Assembly: GCA_017480425.1 (NCBI GenBank)
Contig: JAFVAR010000035.1
Coordinates: 1-53,602, forward strand
Length of the DNA stretch: 53,602 bases
DNA from: a bacterium
GTDB taxonomy: Bacteria; Cyanobacteriota; Vampirovibrionia; Gastranaerophilales; Gastranaerophilaceae
Reading direction: 5' to 3'
Part shown: in pieces, positions 25,797 through 33,798 of the stretch
Position numbering within the stretch: position 1 is the stretch's first letter
Layout: each line of letters starts with the position of its first letter
Notes under the pieces: generated by a model
The model's database searches: none
What the model was told of the DNA's origin: nothing
What the model saw: only the letters and a program-made list of their open reading frames with translations
Program-made: the position numbers and the translations under genes

Positions 25797-27290
25797 TTAT
25801 GAATAAACAAACGGAGGCCCGTTCTTAATTTCAAAAAGAATATTATCCGCTACAACCTTAAGTTCTTGCGGAGATTTCCCACTCCTTTTTTGCAGATAAA
25901 ATTCATGACAAAGAGGTTCTATAGCAGAATCTTTTTTTGCTTTAAAATTTCTTAACTCAGTAGCGACAAGACGTTTTTGAAGGTTTAATTCAATATCAGC
26001 AGAATATTTTTTTACTTGAACTTCCTTTATTGCTTCTGCAGCTGCTTTACCGCCATAGGCTAATGCAGAAATTCCTGCTATTCCAAAGAATAAATTTTTA
26101 AACTGAGGATTTTTGGGATTCATCAGCCAATCGTAGAAGAATGATAAATAGTCATTTACATGAGAAAAATATGTTATCTTGTTTCTTCCGGAACCGCCTA
26201 TAGTTGGGTTAACTTTTTCTGTTGCCTGATTCATTGAATCTTTTAATTGTTTTATGAATTCAGTTTTTTCAGTTTTTGTCAAATTCATTTTATTTACAGT
26301 TTTTTCAATTTCATCAGGGGTGGCATAAATCGATTCTAACATATTTTCTATTAACAACTTATAAGCAGGTTTTCCTGAGAGGATTTCACCGTTATGACCT
26401 TCCAGTCTGTTTATTTTTTTGCCGGAATTAAATTCATCTATAATATTATCCAGTCCTTTTTTAGTATTCTTTATTCCGTTTTTTATAAATTCATCACTTC
26501 TTCTTATATTGTGAGATGCATAATATCCGAGTCCTAATATCGATAGAAGTGTAATTGCCGCAATACCCAAAAGTTTTGTTGAACTATTTATTTGTGATGT
26601 ATTTTCGCTCTTTCTGTTTGATTTGAAAGCTAATTCCGAAGAAAAAATTTTGGCTTTTGAAGAAAGCATGCTTCTTATTATTTGCAGTTTCCCGGAAAAA
26701 GATTGTGTTTCAACTGCAATAAGGTTTTCTTGTAAGTTTTTTTGAATATCTGCTTCCTGACGTTTTACCCAAACTTCTTTAAAACCGTCTATAAATATTT
26801 TCCCCATAAATGCGGTTGCACCAAGCGTTATTACTCCAATAGAGGCAAGAATGGTTTTACGATTCGGAGACTGAATCATTGAAAATATGCTTTGATGTAT
26901 TTCATCATTAATACAATGATTTCTTGTTATTCCCGGGAGAAGGTATTCTTTTGAAGATTCCAATTTATTTTTAGAAAACTTTTTCATCATAGAAGTGAAG
27001 GCTCCTAAAAGAGCCATCACACCAATAGTTATTCCGCATAGCGGATATATAGGATTATGTGTTTTTTGTTCTTTATGAAAAAGTTTTTTGGGTAGCGCAA
27101 TTTGATTTTTTGATATTACCAATGAATCATAAGTTTCATCGAGGCTTAAATTAGGATCTTTAACATAAGAATTTACTATGATACCTTCTTTAACATAAGT
27201 ATCATTGCGTTTTTGAGTGTTAGTCATATTTTTTTGATGTCTTGTACTTTCAAGATCCTGATTTATTTTCATCCCTGTTACTTGAGTCAT
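25797..27290 (-). CDS. Unknown multi-pass membrane protein with internal duplication
   Basis: 497 residues with four hydrophobic segments (about 82-100, 147-165, 239-258, 399-420) separated by Lys/Asn-rich regions. Two related modules follow segments 2 and 4: residues 170-201 (FKEVWVKRQEADIQKNLQ...) and 421-452 (IKEVQVKKYSADIELNLQ...) share KEV-VK--ADI--NLQ--L-A-E---F. I know no family for it. AAGGA lies 9 nt before the ATG. It overlaps the upstream gene by 41 bp, so expression is tied to it and to the riboswitch ahead of that gene. Confidence 0.65.
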   Translation of the reverse strand: MTQVTGMKINQDLESTRHQKNMTNTQKRNDTYVKEGIIVNSYVKDPNLSLDETYDSLVISKNQIALPKKLFHKEQKTHNPIYPLCGITIGVMALLGAFTSMMKKFSKNKLESSKEYLLPGITRNHCINDEIHQSIFSMIQSPNRKTILASIGVITLGATAFMGKIFIDGFKEVWVKRQEADIQKNLQENLIAVETQSFSGKLQIIRSMLSSKAKIFSSELAFKSNRKSENTSQINSSTKLLGIAAITLLSILGLGYYASHNIRRSDEFIKNGIKNTKKGLDNIIDEFNSGKKINRLEGHNGEILSGKPAYKLLIENMLESIYATPDEIEKTVNKMNLTKTEKTEFIKQLKDSMNQATEKVNPTIGGSGRNKITYFSHVNDYLSFFYDWLMNPKNPQFKNLFFGIAGISALAYGGKAAAEAIKEVQVKKYSADIELNLQKRLVATELRNFKAKKDSAIEPLCHEFYLQKRSGKSPQELKVVADNILFEIKNGPPFVYS

Positions 27291-27939
27291 CTTTATTTTT
27301 CCTTAAAATTTTATTAATAAACGTTTTTAGCCTAAATATTTTTTTATCTTCATCAATTTTTGTTTCATCATCTTTTGTATTATTTCGCTTGAAAATTTTA
27401 AATAAACTTTCAAATTTTGATTTAACAGAACTTACGATTTCAGACATTTTCTTTTGGATAAATGCCTTTACTTCGCCAAATATTGCATTCAATTTATCTT
27501 GTATATCTATTTTTAGTTGAGAAAATTTATTAAAAATATTATGCACAAAATTTGGTAATGCTTTTAAAAGATTTACTAACGGTAAAATTGTAATATTTAA
27601 AGTAAATGCGATAGGTTTAAGCATAATATTTTGTGAAAGCTTGGAAATAAATTGTGAAATTTTTTCGGAAATTTGCATTAAATTTTGTTCAAAAGATTTT
27701 ATGGCTTCAGCCCTGTCAAGCAAATTCTTTTCGTGTTCTTCTATTCGAGCTTCTCTGGCTCTCATCATTGCGCCAATCATAGCACACTGATGATAAGACA
27801 TTTCGCCTGCTTTCTGCGGTCTTTCACCAATTCTCGAACCGCCTCCCATGCCTGAACATATAGGACAAGCAGCCGGTGAACAACCATGCGGACAAGTACC
27901 TGCATTTATTTTATTTACATTTTGTACAGAATTAGCCAA
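27250..27939 (-). CDS. Unknown protein with N-terminal CPHGC/CPIC cysteine cluster
   Basis: 229 residues from a TTG start. No ATG is available upstream of the conserved N-terminus INAGTCPHGCSPAACPICSG. C16-x3-C20-x4-C25-x2-C28 forms a zinc- or Fe-S-type knuckle. A Gly-rich link, MMRAREARIEEHEKNLLDRAEAI helices and a hydrophobic/amphipathic middle (105-135) follow, then a highly charged Lys/Asp tail. I have the impression this N-terminus recurs in gut Melainabacteria, but cannot verify it. The ribosome site AAGAAAG is buried in a 16-bp hairpin downstream of a cobalamin-type aptamer. Confidence 0.6.
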   Translation of the reverse strand: MANSVQNVNKINAGTCPHGCSPAACPICSGMGGGSRIGERPQKAGEMSYHQCAMIGAMMRAREARIEEHEKNLLDRAEAIKSFEQNLMQISEKISQFISKLSQNIMLKPIAFTLNITILPLVNLLKALPNFVHNIFNKFSQLKIDIQDKLNAIFGEVKAFIQKKMSEIVSSVKSKFESLFKIFKRNNTKDDETKIDEDKKIFRLKTFINKILRKNKDDSSNRDENKSGS

Positions 27940-27941
27940 TA

Positions 27942-28131
27942 AATTATTCTTTCTTGCAATTTATGTACCGCAAGCAAAGAATAATTCAACGCTCTGGTCA
28001 CGAAGCATTGATTCTTATTTGGGAGGACATAAAAACGGTAATAAAATTAATGCGTTATCTTTTGTCCCTTCCGGCTTTAACGGCTGCGGCACAGTCGGGG
28101 ACTTTCACCCCTGGTTTCCACATATTCAGTT
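27942..28131 (-). promoter_or_regulatory. Probable cobalamin riboswitch with ribosome-site-sequestering hairpin
   Basis: Read on the minus strand. TGGAAACC precedes the stem-loop GGGG-TGAAAGT-CCCC (P4 with the UGAAANU loop), then GACTGTGCCGCAGCCGTTA (P5/L5), which matches the core consensus of cobalamin aptamers. CAATGCT...AGCGTTG (about 28011-27988) would be a P13-like hairpin. The 3' half fits the consensus less well. The expression platform is explicit: 27986-27970 pairs with 27957-27942 (16 bp, one bulge) and covers AAGAAAG just before the TTG start at 27939. A promoter TTTACT-N17-TACGAT lies at 28166-28138. Vitamin B12 forms would be expected to shut off translation of the two genes downstream. 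Confidence 0.65.
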
Positions 28132-28200
28132 TATTCTATCGTAATATAATAATCAAAAATAGTAAAGCATCTTTCCTCTTTATATTTATCCCTTTTGTTA

Positions 28201-28206
28201 TATAAT
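28201..28206 (+). promoter_or_regulatory. TATAAT 6 nt before MATE gene ATG (leaderless)
   Basis: A perfect TATAAT is followed by six bases (CGTTCT) and the ATG at 28213. No ribosome site is visible, and the -35 is weak. Confidence 0.6.
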
Positions 28207-28212
28207 CGTTCT

Positions 28213-29517
28213 ATGCAAAGCCGAAATTTTTACGCAAAAGATATTCTTAAAATAGCCCTTCCTATTATTTTGGGAAATTTGGGATTTATTCTTATTGGCG
28301 TTGGTGATGTTGTTGTTGCGGGAAGACATTCAACAGTCACTCTGGCTGCAATAAGCCTTGCTACCGCAATAACAAATTGCTTAATGATTCTCGGAATAGG
28401 AATATTGGGGAGCATTTCTGCAATTCTTTCTAACTATAGAGGTGAAGGCAGAGAAATAGAAAAATATTTTTATCCGGCTCTGAGATTTGGAATTATTCTG
28501 GCAACGATTATTTGTTTTTTGATTTTATGCTGTATTCCTCTTATTGAGAGACTGGGTTTTGAACCGCAATTAACAGTCATGATAAAAGATTACTTCTTTA
28601 TAACAGCTTTTGCTACTTTTGGAGGATACCTGCACTGTATGGCAAAAGAGTATTTGCAAGCTTTTGAAATTGTTGTTTTCCCAAATATATTAACAATTTT
28701 TTGTATATTTTTAAATGTTGCTCTAAATATTATTTTAGCATTCGGATGCGGATGCATTCCGGAAATGGGTGCAAAAGGTTTGGCAATTGCAAGTCTGATA
28801 ACAAGATATTTTATGGGGCTTGTACTTATTGCTTATTGTTTCAAAAAAGTTAAAATAAAATGCGGAAAGACTCATGGTTTCTGCCATGATTTAATAAAAG
28901 TAGGAGTTCCTGCGTCATTGGCAGTGATGATAGAGTTTATGGGATTTAATATTATTGCAGTTATTATGGGAAGAGTTTCAGGCATATATGCAGCTGCTCA
29001 CAACATTATGTGTACATTAACCAGTGTCTCTTTTATGATTCCGCTGGCTCTGTCTAATGCAACTGCAGTAAAAGTAGGATTCGCAAACGGAGCAAAATAT
29101 TATAACTCAATGAAAAAATATGCATTTACTTGTATTAAAATTTCTGTCGGATTTATGGCTTGCTCAGCTTTATTAATAGGTATGTTTGCGGAATTTTGGA
29201 CAGGTTTATTTACAAAAGACATTGAACTTATAAAGGTTTGTATACCTATAGCTTATGTATTGTGCTTCTTCCAAGTTTTTGACGGTCTTCAAGTATCACT
29301 TGCAGGAATTTTCAAAGGAATGAAACAGACAAGGGTTGTTATGCTTTCAAATATTATCGGCTATTGGTTTATTGCTTTTCCTCTCGGATATGTTCTTGCA
29401 TTTAAATATAACTTAAATTTGTTGGGCTTTTGGATTGCACTTGGAGTTTCCGCTATTGTTTTGTGCTCAATTATGTTAATATCTATGTTAATGAAATTTA
29501 AAAAGTTGGAGTCATGA
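28213..29517 (+). CDS. MATE-family efflux transporter
   Basis: 434 residues with twelve predicted membrane segments in two related halves, as in NorM/DinF proteins. Family traits include LPIILGNLGFILIGVGDVVVAG near the start and VGVPASLAVMIEFMGFNIIAVIMGRVSG at the beginning of the second half (quoted in parts). It would export cationic compounds by Na+ or H+ antiport. The start at 28213 is set by the adjacent -10 box. The stop overlaps the rsmE start in ATGA. Confidence 0.9.
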   Translation: MQSRNFYAKDILKIALPIILGNLGFILIGVGDVVVAGRHSTVTLAAISLATAITNCLMILGIGILGSISAILSNYRGEGREIEKYFYPALRFGIILATIICFLILCCIPLIERLGFEPQLTVMIKDYFFITAFATFGGYLHCMAKEYLQAFEIVVFPNILTIFCIFLNVALNIILAFGCGCIPEMGAKGLAIASLITRYFMGLVLIAYCFKKVKIKCGKTHGFCHDLIKVGVPASLAVMIEFMGFNIIAVIMGRVSGIYAAAHNIMCTLTSVSFMIPLALSNATAVKVGFANGAKYYNSMKKYAFTCIKISVGFMACSALLIGMFAEFWTGLFTKDIELIKVCIPIAYVLCFFQVFDGLQVSLAGIFKGMKQTRVVMLSNIIGYWFIAFPLGYVLAFKYNLNLLGFWIALGVSAIVLCSIMLISMLMKFKKLES

Positions 29518-30254
29518 TGCCGCATTTTTTTGTAAGAACTAATAATATAGATATCCAAAACAAAACAGTGAAGATAAATGATGTGGAAAACTATCGCCAT
29601 ATAGCACGTTCTTTGAGAGCAAGAGTCGGCGAAAAGTTACTTTTAATTGACGAAAATCAAATTCAATATGAAACAAAAATAATAAATATAACAGGTTCAG
29701 AAATTGAATGTGATATTGAAAATCACTATCCTTCAAAGAGAGACTTGGAGTTTGATTTATATCTGGCACAATCTCCGCTAAGAAGTGATTCTCAGCTTAC
29801 AGTAATGGAGAAGGCAACAGAACTCGGTGTAAGAGGAGTATACCCAGTTATTACTGATAATTGCGCTGTAACAATGGATATTGCAAAGAAGAAACGGGAA
29901 AAATGGCAAAAAATAATGTATGAAGCATCAAAACAATGTGAAAGAGCAAAAATACCTGACTGCTTCGAACCATCAGACCTAAACTCTATTCTTAATAATC
30001 ATTTTGACAGAGTTTTTGTATTTGGAGAGCGTTCAACAGAAATCAGTTTAAAAAACTATTTAAATAAATTTCCGATTAAAAAATTTGAGAAAGTGCTTGT
30101 TATAATCGGACCCGAAGGCGGTTTTTCGCAAAAAGAATTTGATTTTTTTAAAGAAAAAAATTTCCCGATAATTACACTCGGGGATTTAATACTAAAAGCT
30201 GAAACTGCAGTCATTGTAGCGTTAGGAGATATTATTTATGAATATAAGGGATGA
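29514..30254 (+). CDS. rsmE: 16S rRNA (uracil1498-N3)-methyltransferase
   Basis: 246 residues of the SPOUT family. HIARSLRARVGE in the PUA-like N-terminus, VMEKATELGVRGVYPVIT, and the SAM-binding knot VIIGPEGGFSQKEFDFF with LGDLILKAETAVIVAL are diagnostic. It methylates U1498 in the 16S decoding region. It overlaps the MATE stop by 4 bp and the cca start by 17 bp, so the three are probably one transcript. Confidence 0.93.
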   Translation: MMPHFFVRTNNIDIQNKTVKINDVENYRHIARSLRARVGEKLLLIDENQIQYETKIINITGSEIECDIENHYPSKRDLEFDLYLAQSPLRSDSQLTVMEKATELGVRGVYPVITDNCAVTMDIAKKKREKWQKIMYEASKQCERAKIPDCFEPSDLNSILNNHFDRVFVFGERSTEISLKNYLNKFPIKKFEKVLVIIGPEGGFSQKEFDFFKEKNFPIITLGDLILKAETAVIVALGDIIYEYKG

Positions 30255-31662
30255 TTTTATTCTAAAAAATATTCATAAAGGATACTTGGTTGGCGGATAT
30301 ATCCGAGATTTGTTAATGAATGATAAAAACATAAGTCCTAAGGATAGAGATATTGCAATAAAAGGCGCAGAAAGCTTTGCAAAACAACTTTCTGAAGAAC
30401 TTGATGCTACATTTATTATATTGGATAGCGAAAATAAAATTTTTCGACTTGTACTTAAAGATAAGGAAAATTTTTTAGACATTTCCGAACTAAGAGGTGA
30501 TTCAATTGAACAAGATTTGGAAGAACGAGATTTTACGATTAATGCCATAGCATATGATTTAAGCAATGATAAAATAATAGACTGTACAGGCGGAATAAGA
30601 GATATAGAAAGTCGAACTCTCCGCCATATCAAAGAGCAAAATTATATTGATGACCCTCTAAGAATTCTTAGAGCATATAGATTTATGTCAACAACAGGAT
30701 TTGATATAGATAACAATCTGTCAGAAATTCTAAAAAAGAATTCTGAATTGCTAAAACTCCCTGCAAAAGAGAGAATTCATGATGAAATTATGAAACTTTT
30801 TGGAGGAAAATACACATCCGAAGCCCTTTTAAAGATGTACGAAGATGATATTTTAGAAATAATTTTTCCTTGCGTTTGCGAAATAAAAAAAATTCCGCCA
30901 AATACGCATCATCATTTAGACTTAATACATCACGTAATTGAAACTGTTCGCCAAATAGAAATCCAATATTGTAATGAATGTGACGAAGTTAAAGAGCATA
31001 TGGACACAACAGATTTTGGCGGATATCCGAGAATGAACCATTTAAAATTAGCCGGATTTTTACACGATATAGGAAAACCTTCGACGTGGACTTTAGAAAA
31101 AGACGGTAAAACAATTTGGTCAATAAAAGACAACAGTCCGATTCCGGATGACAAAGGGTGCAGACACAGATTTATAAAACACGATATTGAAGGTTCTAAA
31201 ATTGTCGTACCGCTTCTGAAAAAACTTAAGTTTTCAAATAAACAAATTGAATATATTTCATTAATGATTAAAAATCATATTTATCCGTCAGGTGTAATTT
31301 CGTCTCCTGTATTGGATGAAAAAGTTATGATGAGATATATTCGTAAAATGGAAAATAATGTCATCGATAATATATTACTCGCTAAAGCCGACAGGCTCTC
31401 AGCTCAAGGGGTTGATGTTTCAAAAGAAATGACAGAAAATAACATAAACGGACTTACAAAATTATTACAATTTTATATTAAAATAAAACCGACATTAAAA
31501 CCTTTACCTAAATTAATTGACGGTAAAGAAATAATGAAGATCTTAAATATTGAACAATCCCCAAAATTAGGTGTAATGATAAAAGCCCTGCATGAAGCAC
31601 AAATAAACGGTGATGTACTCACTAAAGAAGAGGCTATAGACTTTTTAAAATCTGTGCTATAA
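30238..31662 (+). CDS. cca: CCA tRNA nucleotidyltransferase / poly(A) polymerase-type enzyme with HD domain
   Basis: 474 residues. The class II nucleotidyltransferase head has GGYIRDLLMN and the catalytic DRDIAIKG motif (usually DxD). The DFTINAIAYD and DPLRILRAYRF motifs follow, then an HD domain with HHHLDLIHHVIETV and FLHDIGKPST. It adds or repairs the 3' CCA of tRNAs, which the tRNA-Thr in this window needs as its CCA is not encoded. Some cyanobacterial-type lineages split CC and A addition, which sequence alone cannot decide. It overlaps rsmE. Confidence 0.9.
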   Translation: MNIRDDFILKNIHKGYLVGGYIRDLLMNDKNISPKDRDIAIKGAESFAKQLSEELDATFIILDSENKIFRLVLKDKENFLDISELRGDSIEQDLEERDFTINAIAYDLSNDKIIDCTGGIRDIESRTLRHIKEQNYIDDPLRILRAYRFMSTTGFDIDNNLSEILKKNSELLKLPAKERIHDEIMKLFGGKYTSEALLKMYEDDILEIIFPCVCEIKKIPPNTHHHLDLIHHVIETVRQIEIQYCNECDEVKEHMDTTDFGGYPRMNHLKLAGFLHDIGKPSTWTLEKDGKTIWSIKDNSPIPDDKGCRHRFIKHDIEGSKIVVPLLKKLKFSNKQIEYISLMIKNHIYPSGVISSPVLDEKVMMRYIRKMENNVIDNILLAKADRLSAQGVDVSKEMTENNINGLTKLLQFYIKIKPTLKPLPKLIDGKEIMKILNIEQSPKLGVMIKALHEAQINGDVLTKEEAIDFLKSVL

Positions 31663-31681
31663 TAACAGCAAAGGAGTACAC

Positions 31682-32188
31682 ATGAAATTAGCTCTCGCTC
31701 CAATCAGCTTTTTAGGGCAACCTAAAAACTACGCAATTGTCGATAGATATGTATCCCGCTCAGCACAACCTCAGGCGGATGATTTTGCGTGGCTTAAAGC
31801 TCAAGGGGTTACGGATATTTTTAATTTTCGTACAATGTATGCTCCTGATATTAATTTTGATGAAAAAGCCGTGGTTGAAGGGCTCGGAATGAATTATCAC
31901 TTAATTCCCACAAATACAAAAGAACCGACAGAAAAAGGTATTCTTATATTTTTGGATGGAATTAAAAAAGTAATCAAAAACGGGGGAAAAGCCCATATTC
32001 ATTGCAAAGCAGGAGCTGACCGAACAGGCATGTATACATATGTATACAAATCGGTAAACGGTATTGGGGACCGTGTTTTAAACCAGTTGGAAATGCTGCA
32101 ATACGGGCATAACACCACAATATTTCCTAACCTTATTCCGTGGGTAAATGAATTAATTAATAAAATGTTAAAAACTTTAAAAAAATAA
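31682..32188 (+). CDS. Dual-specificity / tyrosine phosphatase-like protein
   Basis: 168 residues. The CX5R signature H107-C108-KAGAD-R114-T sits in IHCKAGADRTGMYTYV, with a candidate general-acid aspartate upstream. VSRSAQPQADDFAWLKAQGVTDIFNFRT matches the N-terminal part of small bacterial/plant-type DSPs. The N-terminus LAPISFLGQP resembles the SFxG motif of other short proteins in this lineage. Substrate unknown. A TATAAT lies at the end of cca and AAGGAG precedes the ATG, so it probably has its own promoter. Confidence 0.82.
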   Translation: MKLALAPISFLGQPKNYAIVDRYVSRSAQPQADDFAWLKAQGVTDIFNFRTMYAPDINFDEKAVVEGLGMNYHLIPTNTKEPTEKGILIFLDGIKKVIKNGGKAHIHCKAGADRTGMYTYVYKSVNGIGDRVLNQLEMLQYGHNTTIFPNLIPWVNELINKMLKTLKK

Positions 32189-32218
32189 GAACTGAAAATA
32201 TTTTCAGTTCTTATTTTT
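32181..32218. terminator. Bidirectional terminator between phosphatase gene and rpsP
   Basis: A perfect 19-bp palindrome whose arms read AAAAATAAGAACTGAAAAT, flanked by T/A runs that work in both directions. It includes the stop codon of the phosphatase gene and lies 22 nt from the rpsP stop. Confidence 0.92.
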
Positions 32219-32239
32219 AATAAATCAAAACGTACTTTA

Positions 32240-32644
32240 CTATGCTTCAGGGGCAGCTTCTTCAGTTGATTCAGCAGGAGCTTCAGCAGCAGCTTCTTCT
32301 TCTGCCTTCTTAGCTTCTTCAGCAGCTTTTTTTGCTTCTTCTTCGGCAGCTTTTTTAGCAAGAGCTTTCTTTGAAAGTTTTACTGTTTCTGATTTCTTGT
32401 AGTTTAAGGTACCGTCATCGTTGCAATTTGCAATTAAGTATTTAACAGTTTCTGTTGCTTGAGCACCTTTAGAAATCCAAGCTACTGCAGATTCTTTATT
32501 CAACTTCATATCTTTTGTTTTCGGATTATAGTAGCCTAATTCTTCAATCGGCTTACCTTCACGTTTGGTAGTTGAATTGATTACGATAACTCTGTATGTA
32601 GGAGCTTTTTTTGCACCTAATCTTTTTAATCTGATTTTTAACAT
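32240..32644 (-). CDS. rpsP: 30S ribosomal protein bS16 with Ala/Glu/Lys-rich tail
   Basis: The first 80 residues are standard S16: MLKIRLKRLGAKKAPTYRVIVINS, EELGYYNPKT and AVAWISKGAQATETVKYL. Residues 90-134 are an added low-complexity tail of Ala, Glu and Lys (KKAAEEEAKKAAEEAKKAEEE...), predicted to be a charged helix. S16 is needed for 30S assembly. GAAGG precedes the ATG. An approximately 100-nt structured leader lies upstream. Confidence 0.95.
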   Translation of the reverse strand: MLKIRLKRLGAKKAPTYRVIVINSTTKREGKPIEELGYYNPKTKDMKLNKESAVAWISKGAQATETVKYLIANCNDDGTLNYKKSETVKLSKKALAKKAAEEEAKKAAEEAKKAEEEAAAEAPAESTEEAAPEA

Positions 32645-32750
32645 TTTTAATTCCTTCTTTTATATTCGACATTTCGGAGTCCAGCCGCGAACCCGATAAG
32701 TGTTACAGGCTTAAAAGAGGATACCTGTATCAAGTATAAATAAACACAAA
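32645..32750 (-). promoter_or_regulatory. Structured 5' leader of rpsP
   Basis: Minus strand: -10-like TATACT near 32738, then hairpin ACAGG...CCTGT (about 32726-32704). A second hairpin TCGGG-TTC...GGA-CTCCGA (about 32696-32674) follows, then a free GAAGG ribosome site. This could be an autoregulatory ribosomal-protein leader. I do not recognise a named motif. Confidence 0.4.
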
Positions 32751-32826
32751 CACAAGTAATAATCAAGTGGTATGTGTATTTTTGTTTAGTAATATTTACA
32801 AATACTAATATGCGTAAAATTCGGCA

Positions 32827-32891
32827 TAGAAAAAGCCGCAGTCGTTGCGGCATTAACTCGTTAGATAAAGGAGTGGAGGAGAAAATAAAGA
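32827..32891 (-). ncRNA. Candidate small RNA with CU-rich anti-Shine-Dalgarno region
   Basis: Minus strand: a perfect TATAAT at 32903-32898, then a transcript starting about 32891 rich in C/U (TTTTCTCCTCCACTCCTTTA). It ends in the terminator GCCGCA-ACGAC-TGCGGC-TTTTT (32851-32827). The only annotated gene that could use this minus-strand terminator would have to start in the dapB-upstream gap, where no reading frame exists. A longer form is possible because ACTCGTTA (about 32974) can pair with TAACGAGT (about 32857-32864). Confidence 0.5.
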
Positions 32892-33006
32892 AAAGAGATT
32901 ATATTTGTATATACCACAGTATATATTATTTATAACATTTGCGTTTGATATTGTTACATTTCTTAACGAGTAGGTCTTAAATATAGTATTTGACATACTT
33001 TTATTG

Positions 33007-33018
33007 TATAATCATTGT
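33007..33018 (+). promoter_or_regulatory. dapB promoter region
   Basis: TATAAT is at 33007-33012. A TTGACA at 32990-32995 is only 11 nt away, too close for that -10, but is 17 nt from CATTGT at 33013-33018. Either gives a leader of about 15-20 nt carrying GGAGGAG. Confidence 0.45.
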
Positions 33019-33038
33019 ACCTGGCGGAGGAGCTTAAA

Positions 33039-33785
33039 ATGGTAAATATTGCAGTTTGCGGTGCAAACGGAAAAATGGGACAAGAAGTTATTAAGGCAGT
33101 AAACTCTGCTGATGATATGACTTTGGTCGCCAAAATAGATATAAATAACGGAGAATTTGCAACAATTAAGGATGCAAAAGATTCTGTTAACATAGACATT
33201 TTAATAGATTTTACCCAGCCAAAGTCAATATATGAAAACGCATTATATTGTTTAAATAACGGTATAAATATCGTTGTAGGGACTACGGGGCTTAATGATG
33301 AGCAAATAAATGAATTAAAAAAGCTTTCTGACAAAAATAAATTGGGATGCTTAATCGCGCCTAACTTTTCTACAGGAGCAGTTTTAATGATGAAATTTGC
33401 ACAATTAGCCGCAAAGTATTTTGATAATGCGGAGATAATTGAACTTCATCATAATCAAAAAAAAGATGCTCCGTCAGGCACTGCCGTTAAGACTGCGCAA
33501 ATGATGGCAGAAGTTAATGAAAATTTTACTTCCGGAAATTGTGAAGAAGTTGAAACAATATCCGGTGCAAGAGGTGCAAATTCGTATAATAACATTCATA
33601 TTCATTCAGTCAGAATGCCCGGTTTTATGGCATCTCAAGAAGTAGTATTCGGGGCAAACGGTCAAACTCTTAGAATCCGCCACGATTCAACAAACAGAGA
33701 ATGTTATATGAATGGTGTACTTTTAGCGGTAAGGTATGTAAACGAAAATAGAAATTTTGTTTACGGATTAGACAACATAATGTAA
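33039..33785 (+). CDS. dapB: 4-hydroxy-tetrahydrodipicolinate reductase
   Basis: 248 residues, from the ATG at 33039 after GGAGGAGC. An earlier in-frame start overlaps the ribosome site. The NAD(P)-binding GANGKMGQE is at the N-terminus, and VGTTGLNDEQINEL and APNFSTGAVLMMKF follow. The substrate-site HHNQKKDAPSGTA carries the catalytic His and Lys. It acts in the diaminopimelate/lysine pathway. It heads a run with asd, another gene of the same pathway, 13 nt downstream. Confidence 0.96.
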   Translation: MVNIAVCGANGKMGQEVIKAVNSADDMTLVAKIDINNGEFATIKDAKDSVNIDILIDFTQPKSIYENALYCLNNGINIVVGTTGLNDEQINELKKLSDKNKLGCLIAPNFSTGAVLMMKFAQLAAKYFDNAEIIELHHNQKKDAPSGTAVKTAQMMAEVNENFTSGNCEEVETISGARGANSYNNIHIHSVRMPGFMASQEVVFGANGQTLRIRHDSTNRECYMNGVLLAVRYVNENRNFVYGLDNIM

Positions 33786-33798
33786 TAGAGGAATAATA

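Noticed and set aside
27848-28205. Plus-strand frames across the riboswitch region
   Set aside because: They run antisense to the structured leader and have no ribosome sites.
32990-33012. TTGACA and TATAAT as one promoter for dapB
   Set aside because: The spacing of 11 nt is too short. They may belong to overlapping promoters instead.
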